Assembly (NCBI GenBank): GCA_900323505.1
Contig: OOIN01000001.1
Coordinates: 2,604,001-2,668,000, forward strand
Direction of reading: 5' to 3'
Length of the DNA stretch: 64,000 bases
Source: Ustilago trichophora
Taxonomy: Eukaryota > Basidiomycota > Ustilaginomycetes > Ustilaginales > Ustilaginaceae
Below are positions 1 to 10,500 of this stretch, one piece after another. Numbering within the stretch: the first letter of the stretch is position 1; the number at the start of each line of letters is the position of its first letter. The notes beneath the pieces were generated by a model. That model was given only the letters and a program-made list of their open reading frames with translations, was not told the DNA's origin and searched no databases. The position numbers and the translations under genes were made by a program.

Positions 1-1058
1 ATGATGAGGATGATGCGGATGCGGCACACTTTGAGGAGGCCGACGACTCGACACCTGGAACAGAGGACCTACGTAACCTTGTTGCTCAATTCCAATCTTC
101 CTCCTCTGACGCCACCACCGCTAGCATCGGAGGAGAGGAAAGCTTTACCAAGCAAACCGTGGACCGACTCATCCGCGAAACACATGGTGACACTGAAGCC
201 CTCTCAAGCGAGTGTGCTATCTGCTTTGAAGATCCGCAAATCTCCCCCTGCTACATGCCACGATGCATGCACAGTGCATGTAAAGCGTGTCTCGTCGGCT
301 ACATCCGGCAGTGCAAGGAGAAAGCGGAAGAGGAGGCTTCTTGTCCCACGTGCAGGGTTGGTCCTGTCGAAGAGGAGGATTTGATCGAGGCTATTCGAAC
401 TCGACCTGCGACGAGTGGGAGCGGTACACCAACCCAACCGACAGCTGCTTCTGTCGGTGGCTTGGGAGGTCTTCCATCGGTCATCTATGTCAAAAACACC
501 TTTCGCAGCAGTACAAAAGTGACCGCCCTTCTCGACCATCTCAATCAAATCCGCTCCACCGAAGGCCCTTTCAAAGGTGTGATTTTTTCCCAATTCACCT
601 CGTTTCTCGATCTCCTCTCTCCGGTTCTAACACGCTATCGCTACCGGTTTTTGCGACTTGACGGATCCACGCCGCAAAAAGTTCGCGAGAAACTTCTCCT
701 CGAATTCCAATCTTCAAGTTGCAACGATGAAACACTTCTCTTTCTCATCTCCCTAAAAGCAGGTGGGGTGGGGTTGAATCTGACGGCAGCAAACAAGATT
801 TGGTTACTCGATTTTTGGTGGAATAGCAGTATCGAAAATCAGGCCATCGATCGTGTTCATCGTCTAGGTCAGACGAGACCGGTAAGCGTTTTCAGGTACT
901 TGGTCAAGGACTCGATCGAAAATCGAATCCTCTTGATTCAGAAGAGAAAGGATTTGCTGATTCGTCATGCTTTGAAACAGGATGCAGACGGTGGGAAAGA
1001 CGGTAAAAACAGCAAGAGTGAAACCTTGGAAAATTTGGAACTCTTGTTTGGTGACTAA
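1..1058 (+). CDS. RAD5: RAD5-like RING-finger SNF2 ATPase, C-terminal part (5' end off window)
   Basis: The frame is already open at base 3 and runs to a stop at 1056-1058, so the N-terminal SNF2 half lies left of the window. An acidic linker is followed by a C3HC4 RING finger (first CxxC of sequence CAIC near 213-224, closing CPTC near 340-351) and a helicase C-terminal domain with motif V/VI signatures: SLKAGGVGLNL, then AIDRVHRLGQTRPV near 842-883. A RING placed between the two halves of a SNF2 motor followed by RLGQ is the arrangement of Rad5/HLTF and Rad16/Uls1 proteins, which are DNA-dependent ATPases with ubiquitin ligase activity in post-replication repair. The short C-terminal tail ending in an acidic NLELLFGD favours RAD5, but ULS1 or RAD16 cannot be excluded without the N-terminus (a HIRAN domain would decide). 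It converges on the JmjC gene. Confidence 0.85.
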   Translation, partial: DEDDADAAHFEEADDSTPGTEDLRNLVAQFQSSSSDATTASIGGEESFTKQTVDRLIRETHGDTEALSSECAICFEDPQISPCYMPRCMHSACKACLVGYIRQCKEKAEEEASCPTCRVGPVEEEDLIEAIRTRPATSGSGTPTQPTAASVGGLGGLPSVIYVKNTFRSSTKVTALLDHLNQIRSTEGPFKGVIFSQFTSFLDLLSPVLTRYRYRFLRLDGSTPQKVREKLLLEFQSSSCNDETLLFLISLKAGGVGLNLTAANKIWLLDFWWNSSIENQAIDRVHRLGQTRPVSVFRYLVKDSIENRILLIQKRKDLLIRHALKQDADGGKDGKNSKSETLENLELLFGD

Positions 1059-1362
1059 AGTCAACTATAAAGTCAACAGGTGGGGTGATTGGTTGGTAAG
1101 CATTCAATGCAACCAAGGTTCCTGACGAATCTGCTGGTTCACCTCAAGCGGATGTGTGTGTGCAAGCATGTGTCGGGATTCAGGCGTTAAGCGTGGCAAG
1201 CATGTGACCAATTTTGCATGTGTGGTAATCCGGAATGATATGCGTTTCAAAAAAAAAAAATGCTTGGAGAGAAAGGAAAAGTGCGACATGTATACAAGTT
1301 GCCTGGAAGCATGAGGCTGAGCCTTTGACTGTAAGATATGACAACAATGAAATGGTGGTAAA
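1059..1362. other. Convergent 3' intergenic region
   Basis: This 304-base spacer lies between the stop of the RAD5-like gene and the stop of the JmjC gene. It holds an A12 run at 1249-1260 and no convincing coding frame. It presumably contains the 3' UTRs of both genes. Confidence 0.6.
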
Positions 1363-3897
1363 TTACCAGGGCACGTCCTCGAGCTCGAGTTCTGCCCCTT
1401 CGATGGCGAAGGAGAAGCCTCCTGCTGGAGCAACTGTTTCTGCATCTGCATCAGCGGAAGACGAAGTAGTGGTGGCGATGGTGGTGGTCATAGGCTCGCC
1501 TTTGAGCTTCTCCCACCAACTCGGGCCTGTGTTTGCCGACGCTTTCTTCTTGGGCTGTGGTGCGGTTCTACGCAACAGCGCACAGGTTTCACGTCGGGTC
1601 GTTTCCAGATCGGCGACCTGCTTCAGACTGTTTTCGAGCAATGTAGGGTCAAAACGGCCAAGACGGTCGCAGAATAGTTCGGAGACGTTGAATCCTGCTC
1701 CATCGCATTCTTCTTCGTCGTCGTCGTTGGCAGTAGACGATGGCTTGGTGAGGCTGCTGCTACCGATCGAGGCTGCTTGACGGCCCGGTGCGAGTGAAAT
1801 GGTATCAGAAGGCACCGATGCGTCAATCTGGCTGCGTTTGAACCCGGACAGCTGGTCAGACTTGTTCTTCATAAAGTCGAGAACGATACCCAGCTCCGCG
1901 GGGGAGACAAAGTTCTGCGTCAATGCAACGGATTCTTCGAGGTTGATAACGAGATGCCACCAGCCACTGGGGACGTAGAGCACCTCGCCTTCCTCACAAA
2001 CTCCCTCGACGAGTAGTCGATCTTCGGGTCGGGTTGCTTCGGGTCCGTACAGTCGGCGCGTTTCCACGGCAAACTCGAGGAGCCATTCTGCGATACTGAG
2101 TGGGGCAGTCACTTCGGCTTCGTCCTCGCTGACGTAGACACCTGGCGGGGTGACGTGAGGTGGAAGCATCATCCACGCTTTGCGGCCGTTGAGGACTGCA
2201 TTCCACGCCGAGGTGCCGTTGGGGTCCTTGTGCCAGCCGCTACCGCTGCGGGCGGGACCGGCGATGATCCAGCGGTGATCGGGACGCAGAAGACCGAGCA
2301 GAGAGAACAAATCGGAACGCACAGCTGACATGTCGTACTGCGACGATGCATCGGTCGAAGTGGTGGAGATCTGCTGGAAGAACTTGGGTACTCGCCACTC
2401 GAGCGAGGCGTGTGGGTCGTCGGCAAACGATGCGTCGAAGAGATAGAATGGGGACTCGTCGGGGACGGCGTATGGATCAAAGGTCGAGTCGCCGTTGTCT
2501 GCGATGGCGGAGAAGATGTGCTGACCAACTCGAGAGACTGTGTATGGAGTATCCTGGAGTGGAAGGGCCGACTTATCGCGTGGATTGCTTTCCTCGGATG
2601 GGGTGCCGACATCTGATGCGGTGGCAGAGGAGGATCGACGTGGAACCTCGCCTTGGTTGTCCACCTCTTCATCCTCCAGCATGCGCTGCCACGTCTGCTC
2701 CTGGAGGTGCTGCATTCCTCGCGAATAGCTAAAGTAGGATGGCAAGCGCGATCGCACAGCCTCGCACTGGAAGAAGCGATTGGGCCATCGCTGAGCAAGC
2801 TTGTCGATAGACCACTCGCGGCAAGGCCAGTCCTTAGGAGGCATGGCATTCTGCACAATGGCGGGCTTATTGGCGTAAGCAAACTTGTCCTTGAAGGTGG
2901 CTATCGCACCGGGCTCGGCCAGGTCGAGTTTGGTAATGGCGTTGTAGACACGACATGCTGGGGCAACAAGGTGGTCGAGTGGAGCCATAGCCAGGCGGAA
3001 GGGGTGGTAGAGCGTATCGGAAAAGATGTAGGGCGACTGAATCCTGGGAGCAGGAGGGTCGAGAAGGGCAAAATTGGCACCATCCATCGAGTCCTTTGTC
3101 TTTTCGTCAAACACAGCTCGGTCCATCTTGTAATGCCAGATGAAAGTACGCTTCCAGCTTCCGCACCATCGCTTCATCTTGCCGTTAAAGCTCAACAGGA
3201 ACGCCTCGCGCCAGATCGAGTTGGTGGCGTTGATAAAGGTGTAAAAGCCATGACTGACCGTCTCGAGCTTGACCAGGGTGGTCGGATCGTCGGCGAAGCT
3301 CGAGAGGAAGCTCAGAAAAAACTCGTCTTCGAAACAAGCAAAGAGACCAAGCGAAGAGTTGCGATCATTGCGATCCGAAAGGAAAGAATTGCCGAGCGGT
3401 TTGATGCCGAGCGGATGAGCTGCCTGTGTATGCTTGGTGTGAGAGTTGGCGCAGAGCTGCGATGATGGCTCGGCTGATCCGATGCGGGCACGTTTGTTGC
3501 TCTTTCGTCCGCCACGGCCAGAACCCGATCCACCGCTGCTGCTGCTACCTTCGTCGGGAGTGGTTGAAGGTTCCGTCGAGGGCATCGAAGTGGTGCCATC
3601 GGTGTTGGACCCCGAGTCTTCAGAGTCAGCAGCAAGACGCTTGAGCGCAGCCGAGTTGGGCGAGACGGAAGCGTATTTGCGGTTGGTCTCTTCGACGTCG
3701 ATGGTCATGGGCATGTCCTCCTCGTCGTCGTGATGATGATTGGGTAGAGCCATCGTCGGAGTAGCCGATGCCTCTGGACCCGCTGAAGCGTCGTCTGGGA
3801 GGATCGGAGCTGCCGATGGTGCCCGGACGGGTGTCTGGGCAGAGCAATCGGTCATGTTGTCGCGTGCTTCCGAAGAAGAAAAGAGTCGGATGTGCAT
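1363..3897 (-). CDS. F-box-like / JmjC domain Fe(II)-2-oxoglutarate dioxygenase (JMJD6-like)
   Basis: This 844-codon frame starts with an ATG at 3897. The first ~170 residues are Ser/Pro/Gly-rich with a basic GGRKSNKR stretch that may be a nuclear signal. An F-box-like helical segment follows at about residues 185-230. A JmjC fold covers roughly 330-680: iron ligands H556 and D558 lie in GWHKDPNG, and the distal histidine H648 lies in PSGWWHLVIN, 92 residues on. All three metal ligands are therefore present and the enzyme is expected to be active. The family includes JMJD6 and fungal F-box/JmjC proteins, which are lysyl hydroxylases or demethylases; the substrate here is unknown. The C-terminal 150 residues are low complexity with an acidic DDDEEE patch. 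It is transcribed away from KOG1 across a 3.6-kb gap. Confidence 0.85.
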   Translation of the reverse strand: MHIRLFSSSEARDNMTDCSAQTPVRAPSAAPILPDDASAGPEASATPTMALPNHHHDDEEDMPMTIDVEETNRKYASVSPNSAALKRLAADSEDSGSNTDGTTSMPSTEPSTTPDEGSSSSGGSGSGRGGRKSNKRARIGSAEPSSQLCANSHTKHTQAAHPLGIKPLGNSFLSDRNDRNSSLGLFACFEDEFFLSFLSSFADDPTTLVKLETVSHGFYTFINATNSIWREAFLLSFNGKMKRWCGSWKRTFIWHYKMDRAVFDEKTKDSMDGANFALLDPPAPRIQSPYIFSDTLYHPFRLAMAPLDHLVAPACRVYNAITKLDLAEPGAIATFKDKFAYANKPAIVQNAMPPKDWPCREWSIDKLAQRWPNRFFQCEAVRSRLPSYFSYSRGMQHLQEQTWQRMLEDEEVDNQGEVPRRSSSATASDVGTPSEESNPRDKSALPLQDTPYTVSRVGQHIFSAIADNGDSTFDPYAVPDESPFYLFDASFADDPHASLEWRVPKFFQQISTTSTDASSQYDMSAVRSDLFSLLGLLRPDHRWIIAGPARSGSGWHKDPNGTSAWNAVLNGRKAWMMLPPHVTPPGVYVSEDEAEVTAPLSIAEWLLEFAVETRRLYGPEATRPEDRLLVEGVCEEGEVLYVPSGWWHLVINLEESVALTQNFVSPAELGIVLDFMKNKSDQLSGFKRSQIDASVPSDTISLAPGRQAASIGSSSLTKPSSTANDDDEEECDGAGFNVSELFCDRLGRFDPTLLENSLKQVADLETTRRETCALLRRTAPQPKKKASANTGPSWWEKLKGEPMTTTIATTTSSSADADAETVAPAGGFSFAIEGAELELEDVPW

Positions 3898-6800
3898 CTG
3901 ATTGAATCGAGAAAGTGGGTTGTTACAACGGGGCGGAGGCGTGTGGGTAGCTAGAGACTGTACAACCCAAGAGGCAGGTTGAGCCTCGTATCGATCGGTC
4001 AGCTAAAACACCGAGATACTGCAGAGATGGTTTAAAGGGCTATCAGGAGCTCGATGACATTCGACGTTATCGAGCTGGCGACACAGAAACTGTAGCGCCG
4101 GGCAAGGTTGGCCTGTCGTTGTTGAAGAAGAGATGCAAATGAAGCACGAGAGGAGGAAAGGCCGTGGTTCTTTAGAGCCGTGCCCAAGTCGAATGTGATG
4201 AAATGAACACCAGGCTCAAAGTAGACCCTGACCTAGAATGTCTGCAGGGCGTAACCAACACGATGAGGATCTCCCGCAGGGACTAGAAACCTTCCTTTGG
4301 CGAGATGTGTCGGATCAGAGTCAAGAAGGCAAGAGTGTCGGCTGGTTGCAACTAAGCTTCAGAGAGCGTCGAGCGTAGATGCCAGAAGGCAAGGTGTGAT
4401 GGCTCGAGTGGGAGCTGCAGGTGTTTGAACCGCCAAAGAAACGCGATTGCCGGGTGGCAACTTGATGATATGAAGATTGTGGGAGGGCGTCGGACGGTCG
4501 ATGAAGCAGAGGGTGGATAGCGATTGGTGAGGTGGGAAGATGCGACCGACTCAAGGAAATGTCGAGGTTAAACGAGTGCTGGAGCGAGTCCGCCGTCGAA
4601 TGAGGGAGCGAGAGCGAGAGCGAGAGCGAGGACGATTGAAACGACGAGAAGCAACGCCACCTGCTGCTGCACCCTTAGACGGACCGAAAGGCAAAGCAGA
4701 GAAAGGCACGACACACGATGACCAACACGCACACACTACCGAACAGGCACACCAAGCACAAAACCTAAAGCTTTTCCGCCACCCAAGGCTCACTTTTTGC
4801 AAAGTCCAGAAAAAGAGAGCTTTCCAGCCACTCTGCACTGTGCTGTTTCTGCAGTGTATGCACCTTGTCTGCAATGCGGCTAGTGTCAGGCGAGGAGAGC
4901 CCTTATGCAGCCTTGACTCTGTTTGAATTCAAAGAAAAAAAATCTTTTTCAAGTGAAAACCTTAGAGAGGCTTGAATCCGACTGCGTCGCGCGCGGTCTA
5001 GCCCGCAGAGTCCCTGCTTTTGAAAAAATCAAAAAGAAATCGAAAAAAGTGACATGAGTCGAAGTCGAACCAGGCCACCGCCGCTTCGAAAACGCTTCAG
5101 CCTCGACTTTGGACCCAGTCGGAATACAATCAAATGTTTGTATTGGATCGTTGCAGCTTTGTAGAACCCTGTTGCCTCTTGCATTTCGCACCTGTCGTAT
5201 CTGCCTTCATCTTTCCTTATCTTCCCTCTTCTGAGATGGGCTGAATCATGACTTCTCCCGAGCAAGGGAAAAGTGGACAGCTTTGGAGGGTGAGGCAGTT
5301 GAGCCTGGAATTGCGCTGGCACTCTTTGGAACGAACGAAAGAAAGGAAGGGGTGGTTACAGATCGGGGCGGGAAAACAAAAGGTTCGGATGCTGGCCCGA
5401 AAGTTCTTGACAGTCCAGCTGAATCGGACGGGCATGAGCGGCCATGCCTTCCCGTGCCGGATCTCCTGACGATCGAGACGGACTTCGTCTTGTTTAGCTC
5501 GTTGCCCCAGCCTGAAAATATGTTGCTCTCCCAGGAGATGGCAAGAAAGACAGCACACAGCTTTGAAACATGAGACAGCCTCCCGGATCAGTTACGAGCC
5601 AATGACAATCGGAGCTCGGCGCAGAAGGCCAAGTGTCATTCACGGCTTTCTCAGCCACTTGTATCTCATCTCCTGCATCGCAGATGTGACACCTCTCCCC
5701 CTTTTTTATACAATAATTCTGAAACAGCATGTTGGCAGAAGTGTGTAAAGCCCATCCGATAGTCTCATTTGCAAAAGGATCATTACGGAGGTGACCAACC
5801 GTCGACCGCGCTTTTCAACATCACAGCGGGTGTCCTCCGAAGCCATAGCCGAATGAGGACTTGTAACTTCGACCGACTCAAGGGTGGTGGAACACGCATC
5901 AGCAATGCGGTTATGAGCTGAGTGCAAGGATGTGAACGGCAGCATGCACAGCCAAATACTAGGTGGTTTGGATTGCTTTGGTCGCAATGGACGGTCTTGC
6001 CGACCACATCGCGCTAACAAGCCATGTTCTATACCTCGCCTCGGGAGGCCCATGCTAGGACCAAAGACCCAAACATGTGATCAAGCCCCCGACTCGCAAC
6101 TGTTCGCGTGTCGACAGGAGGAACAATGACTTTGACGTAGCCGAGTGAGTCAAGATGGCTCGACGAGCAACGTTGTCCTGCACCTGACAGCATTTGACTC
6201 TATGTGCCTCACCTTGTCTATACGACAAGCGAGATCTCCCCTCAAGCGCCTGTGGAAGGTTGTCTTGCAATGGCACGCGTGAAGGGCCGTGTGGAGCTTC
6301 CCACTAGCTCCTGGCAGTATCAACAAGAAAGATCAAGCAAGCGAGCTTCGTACACTGGACTGCAGGGAGCTTCAAAGGTGCGAGTGCCGATCTGGAGAGC
6401 CCGAATTCTGGACCCTGATCGACTCCAGAGCCACGCCAACATGAACCCTTTTTTTTTTTTCTTGCCTTGCTGCCCCCTTCTGGCTTCCTTCTTGTTTCCT
6501 CTCTGCACGCCACGCGTTGCCGCCTCCGCCCCAGCCGCCATCACAGAGACTTGGCATTAGGGACGGCGACAGTAACGATGATAAACGACCTACAGTACTG
6601 TATGCGGTTCCCTATGCTTGGGTTCGGAACCTGCATCCGAATCTCTGGATCTGAATCTGGCATTGTATCAGATACGATCAAAGCCCGATCGCGTCGTGTG
6701 AGCCGTCGCGTGCTTGCATGATGTCCCTTCGCTTCCCAAAATATTGTCCAACAAGTGTTTTGACGGGGGGTTGGCACCACCCGAAACTGCTTCCTGTCAT

Positions 6801-7537
6801 CTGGTCCTACGCTTCAGCTGGACCAAGGCCAGCTTGCTCGGTCTTGTTGTAACAATTGCTGCTGGTCCCGGAGGCCAAGGGATGCGATGCAGACGCGGTG
6901 AACAGACACGAGCTGCTGGGACGACCATGGGTGGCTTAGTTGTTTTGCGCCTGACATGTTACAACTCTAATCTATCACTCCCTCTCACATCCACACTGCA
7001 CCCCATCGACTGAGAACGCTGGACAAGGTGGGACGTGAGAGACGATAGGAATATTTTTTTCAGAGGTGTTCTGCGTTCTGGATCTAACAATCCACAGAAG
7101 AAAAAGAAAGAGTGGTTGGACAAGGCCACGCGCGTTGTGAAGAAAACGGCGATTTTTTGAGATTTTCTAAGTATCTTGAGCGCAGCACAGGACCGCACGC
7201 TCGGACCCGTTGTTAGCCTGAGCGCTGCATCCGTCAGATCTCTTTGCAACTCTAACTTGACCCTTCCTAAACGACAACGACGACGAAGCATCAGCAGTAT
7301 CTCTTGACGCCAGGGTCGAAAGGTTGTCATCAGGTGTCTGCTTTCTACAGCTTGTGTACCGCTCTTACATCATTGGTCGCACCACAGAAGAAACAAGGTC
7401 AGCCGACACTCGCCAGTGACATCGTCCGACCACGACAACTCTCAGCCGCCAAGCAGCAGTCGGGCTTGTCAGCTCCGTGCCAGAATCGAAAGTGTCTGCG
7501 TACATGCTGGTGCTCCAGCACATCGATCTCTAGCAAC
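3898..7537. other. Large non-coding interval between divergent JmjC and KOG1 genes
   Basis: About 3.6 kb separates the two start codons. Reading both strands, I found no frame with recognisable domains. The longest frames (about 100-130 residues) are rich in Cys, Arg or Ser and look accidental. I searched by eye for tRNA B boxes, 5S and U6 signatures and found none that fold. The interval contains a GAGCGA microsatellite (4605-4632), a T-rich run near 6440 and the palindrome TACAGTACTGTA at 6591-6602. It probably holds two promoters with long 5' leaders; an unannotated non-coding RNA is possible but not shown. Confidence 0.5.
4605..4632. repeat. GAGCGA microsatellite
   Basis: Four to five copies of the hexamer GAGCGA lie upstream of the JmjC gene. 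It is non-coding in any supported gene. Confidence 0.7.
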
Positions 7538-10500
7538 ATGGCCCACCTCGCCGCTCATTTTGAGCCGCCCGAGGCGCGCCAATCCACACCCACCGGCTCG
7601 CAGTCACCTCACCCGTACATGGTCGGTCAAGGCGGCCGCACCTCTTCCTCACGCCAACAGCAACAGCAGCATGCCTTTCCACAGATGTCTGATTCAGGAA
7701 CCCTCGTTCATAGCACTACCAGCTCAGCAGGCTACTTTGCCAACAATGCATCGTTGCACAACACCTACTCCTCACTAGACCAGGACGCCGATATTGATCC
7801 ACAGCAACTTGCCACCGAACCCGAAGACGAGGATGATGCCTCGACCGCCAGCGGACGGCGTCACGGAGCGCTCCTTGTCGAGGAAGTCAACGAGTGGATG
7901 CTCCAGCACTCTTTCTTCCATTGGGGTCTCAAACGCCACATCACTCACGGTAACCCCAAACCAAGAGACGAACGAGACTTGCCAGATTGGCGAATGCGCG
8001 AGCGCTTACGAACTGTCACCGCCGCCCTCGTCATGTGTCTCAACATTGGTGTTGATCCTCCCGACGTATCCAAGACCAACCCTTGCTCCAAGCTCATCTG
8101 CTGGATGGACCCTAGCTCACTCGAAGTGTCCAAAGCGCTCCCTGCCATCGGCCGCAACTTGCAAGCCCAATTCGAGACGCTCAGCACAAAAACCCGCTAC
8201 AAGCAGTATCTCGATCCCATCGTAGAAGAGACACGGCGCTTCTGCACTACCCTGCGAAGAGCGGCAAAGGACGAGCGGGTGCTCTTCTACTACAACGGTT
8301 ATGGTGTTCCCAAGCCGACACCAGGAGGCGAGATTTGGGTCTTCAACAAGGCTTATACGCAGTACATTCCTGTGACTCTCTACGATCTCTTGACTTGGCT
8401 GGGAAGCCCGTGCATCTTTGTTTGGGATGCGAGCTCGGCAGGCAATGTGGTGGTCAACTTTAAGCGTCTGCAGGAGAGGAAGGCGGAGGAGGAGGCAGCT
8501 CGCTCTAGTCGTGAGAGGGAAGGTCAGCATCGCTCTGCGGACCGCGATCGATCAAAGATAGGCAATGCAGATGCATCCTTTTCATCGGGCAAGAAGACCG
8601 GCGCGAAATCGTCGGAGGAGGAGGAGCCGCATTTCCCACTGCGCGAGTCGATCCACCTCGCAGCTTGTGGGCCGGACGAGGTGCTGCCCATGAACCCAGA
8701 TCTGCCCGCCGATCTTTTCACCTGCTGTCTCACGTCGCCTATCGAGATCTCTCTTCGCTGGTTTGTGCTTCAAAACCCGCTACCTTCCAAGCTCAACGTC
8801 GACATGGTCATGAACATTCCCGGCCGTCTGCAAGACAGAAGGACACCTCTCGGAGAGCTCAACTGGATCTTCACTGCCATCACCGACACCATCGCATGGA
8901 CCGTCTTACCACGCACCATCTTCCGCCGTCTCTTCCGTGACGATCTCATGGTAGCTGCGCTTCTCCGTAACTTTTTGCTGGCGGAACGCATCATGCGCTT
9001 CTACCACTGCACACCAATGAGCCATCCTAAGCTTCCACCCACCCACAATCACCCACTGTGGGACAGTTGGGATCTTGCGGTGGATCAGTGTCTCGCCCAG
9101 CTGCCGACTTTGCTCGCAAAGGAACGTGCTCAAGCTGAGGCTGCAGAAGGTGGCCCACCGGTACCGCCTCATCTCGCTTCCTTCGAGTACCGCCACAGCA
9201 CGTTCTTTAGCGAGCAGCTCAAGGCGTTCGAGGTATGGCTTCAGCAGGGTGGCGTCAGTCGAAAGGGAAGGAGACGCCGTGTCAATGCTGCTATTACACC
9301 TCATGGCAACCCATCGGCCGGTCTGTCTTCGGCGGCCACTGGTGCTGACCCCGAAGCGTTCGACGACGATGGAGATGTCAGCCCAGTACGCGAACCGCCT
9401 GACCAGCTGCCCATCGTGTTGCAGGTTCTGCTGTCCCAAGCACATCGTCTGCGCGCTCTCATCCTGCTCAGTCAGTTCCTTGACCTCGGCCCGTGGGCCG
9501 TCAACATGGCGCTCAGCATCGGTATTTTCCCTTACGTCCTCAAGCTGCTCCAAAGTCCAGCTGCCGACCTCAAGCCTGTGCTCATCTACATTTGGGCTCG
9601 AATCCTCGCAGTAGACCGCAGCTGCCAGAACGATCTGCTTCGCGATAACGGATTCATCTACTTTGCTGGCGTACTCAGCCCTTTCCAGAACAACACGGTC
9701 GGACAGAATCCTGGCGCCAATGGTCCCTCCATTCCCATCCCGAACGTCTCGGAACACCAAGCCATGTGTGCGTTCATCCTCGCAGTCTTCTGTCAGGACT
9801 TCCCCGCTGGTCAAGCCGCATGTCTTGAGACTGACGTCATGCACTCGTGCTTGGAGCATCTGGAGGACGATGACTTCCTGCTGAGACAGTGGAGTGCCCT
9901 CTGTCTGGCGCAGCTGTGGGATGATAACGAGGCAGGCAAGGCTCGTGCCATCTCGCTGGATGCGCATGGGAAGTTGTGCTGCATGCTGGGTGATGTGTCG
10001 CCTGAAGTGCGTGCGGCGGTTCTGCACGCTCTCGGTACTTTGCTCGGCGCAAGTGGATCTAGCCAGGATCAGGTTGATATTGTCTCGTATGTCAATGGCG
10101 AGCCAGTTCCTGCTTCGAACAACAGCAACGCCACCCGCCCGGCTTCAGCAAGGCGTTTCTGCCCGGGCACAGGCGCTGCGACCGGCCTGCCACCAGCCAA
10201 GCAGCGCGGACTCGAAATCGGTATCGCAACTGCCATGCTCACCACCAAGGGTGACTGCAGCCCTCTGGTCCGAAAGGAGTTGGTCATCGCACTCAGCCCT
10301 GTCGTTTCTGAGTACAAGGGCTTCTTTGTCCTCGCTGCCTACCTCTACTACTCGAGGGAAGGCTGTCTGCAGACCCTGCCTTCGCAGCAAGACCTGAAAT
10401 CGGCAACATCCAGAGCCAAGGCGGCTGCCGCGGAAGATAGGCGGGGCTCATTGGGATCACTGGGTCGACAGCCATCTGGTAGCAGCGTCGCTGGACCATC

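Noticed and set aside
5030..5110. Possible tRNA on the minus strand, suggested by GGTTCGAC
   Set aside because: The bases on either side of the putative T loop do not form a 5-bp stem, and no acceptor or D arm could be drawn.
8906..10027. 373-codon minus-strand frame antisense to KOG1
   Set aside because: Fully inside the secure Raptor HEAT region with no recognisable sequence.
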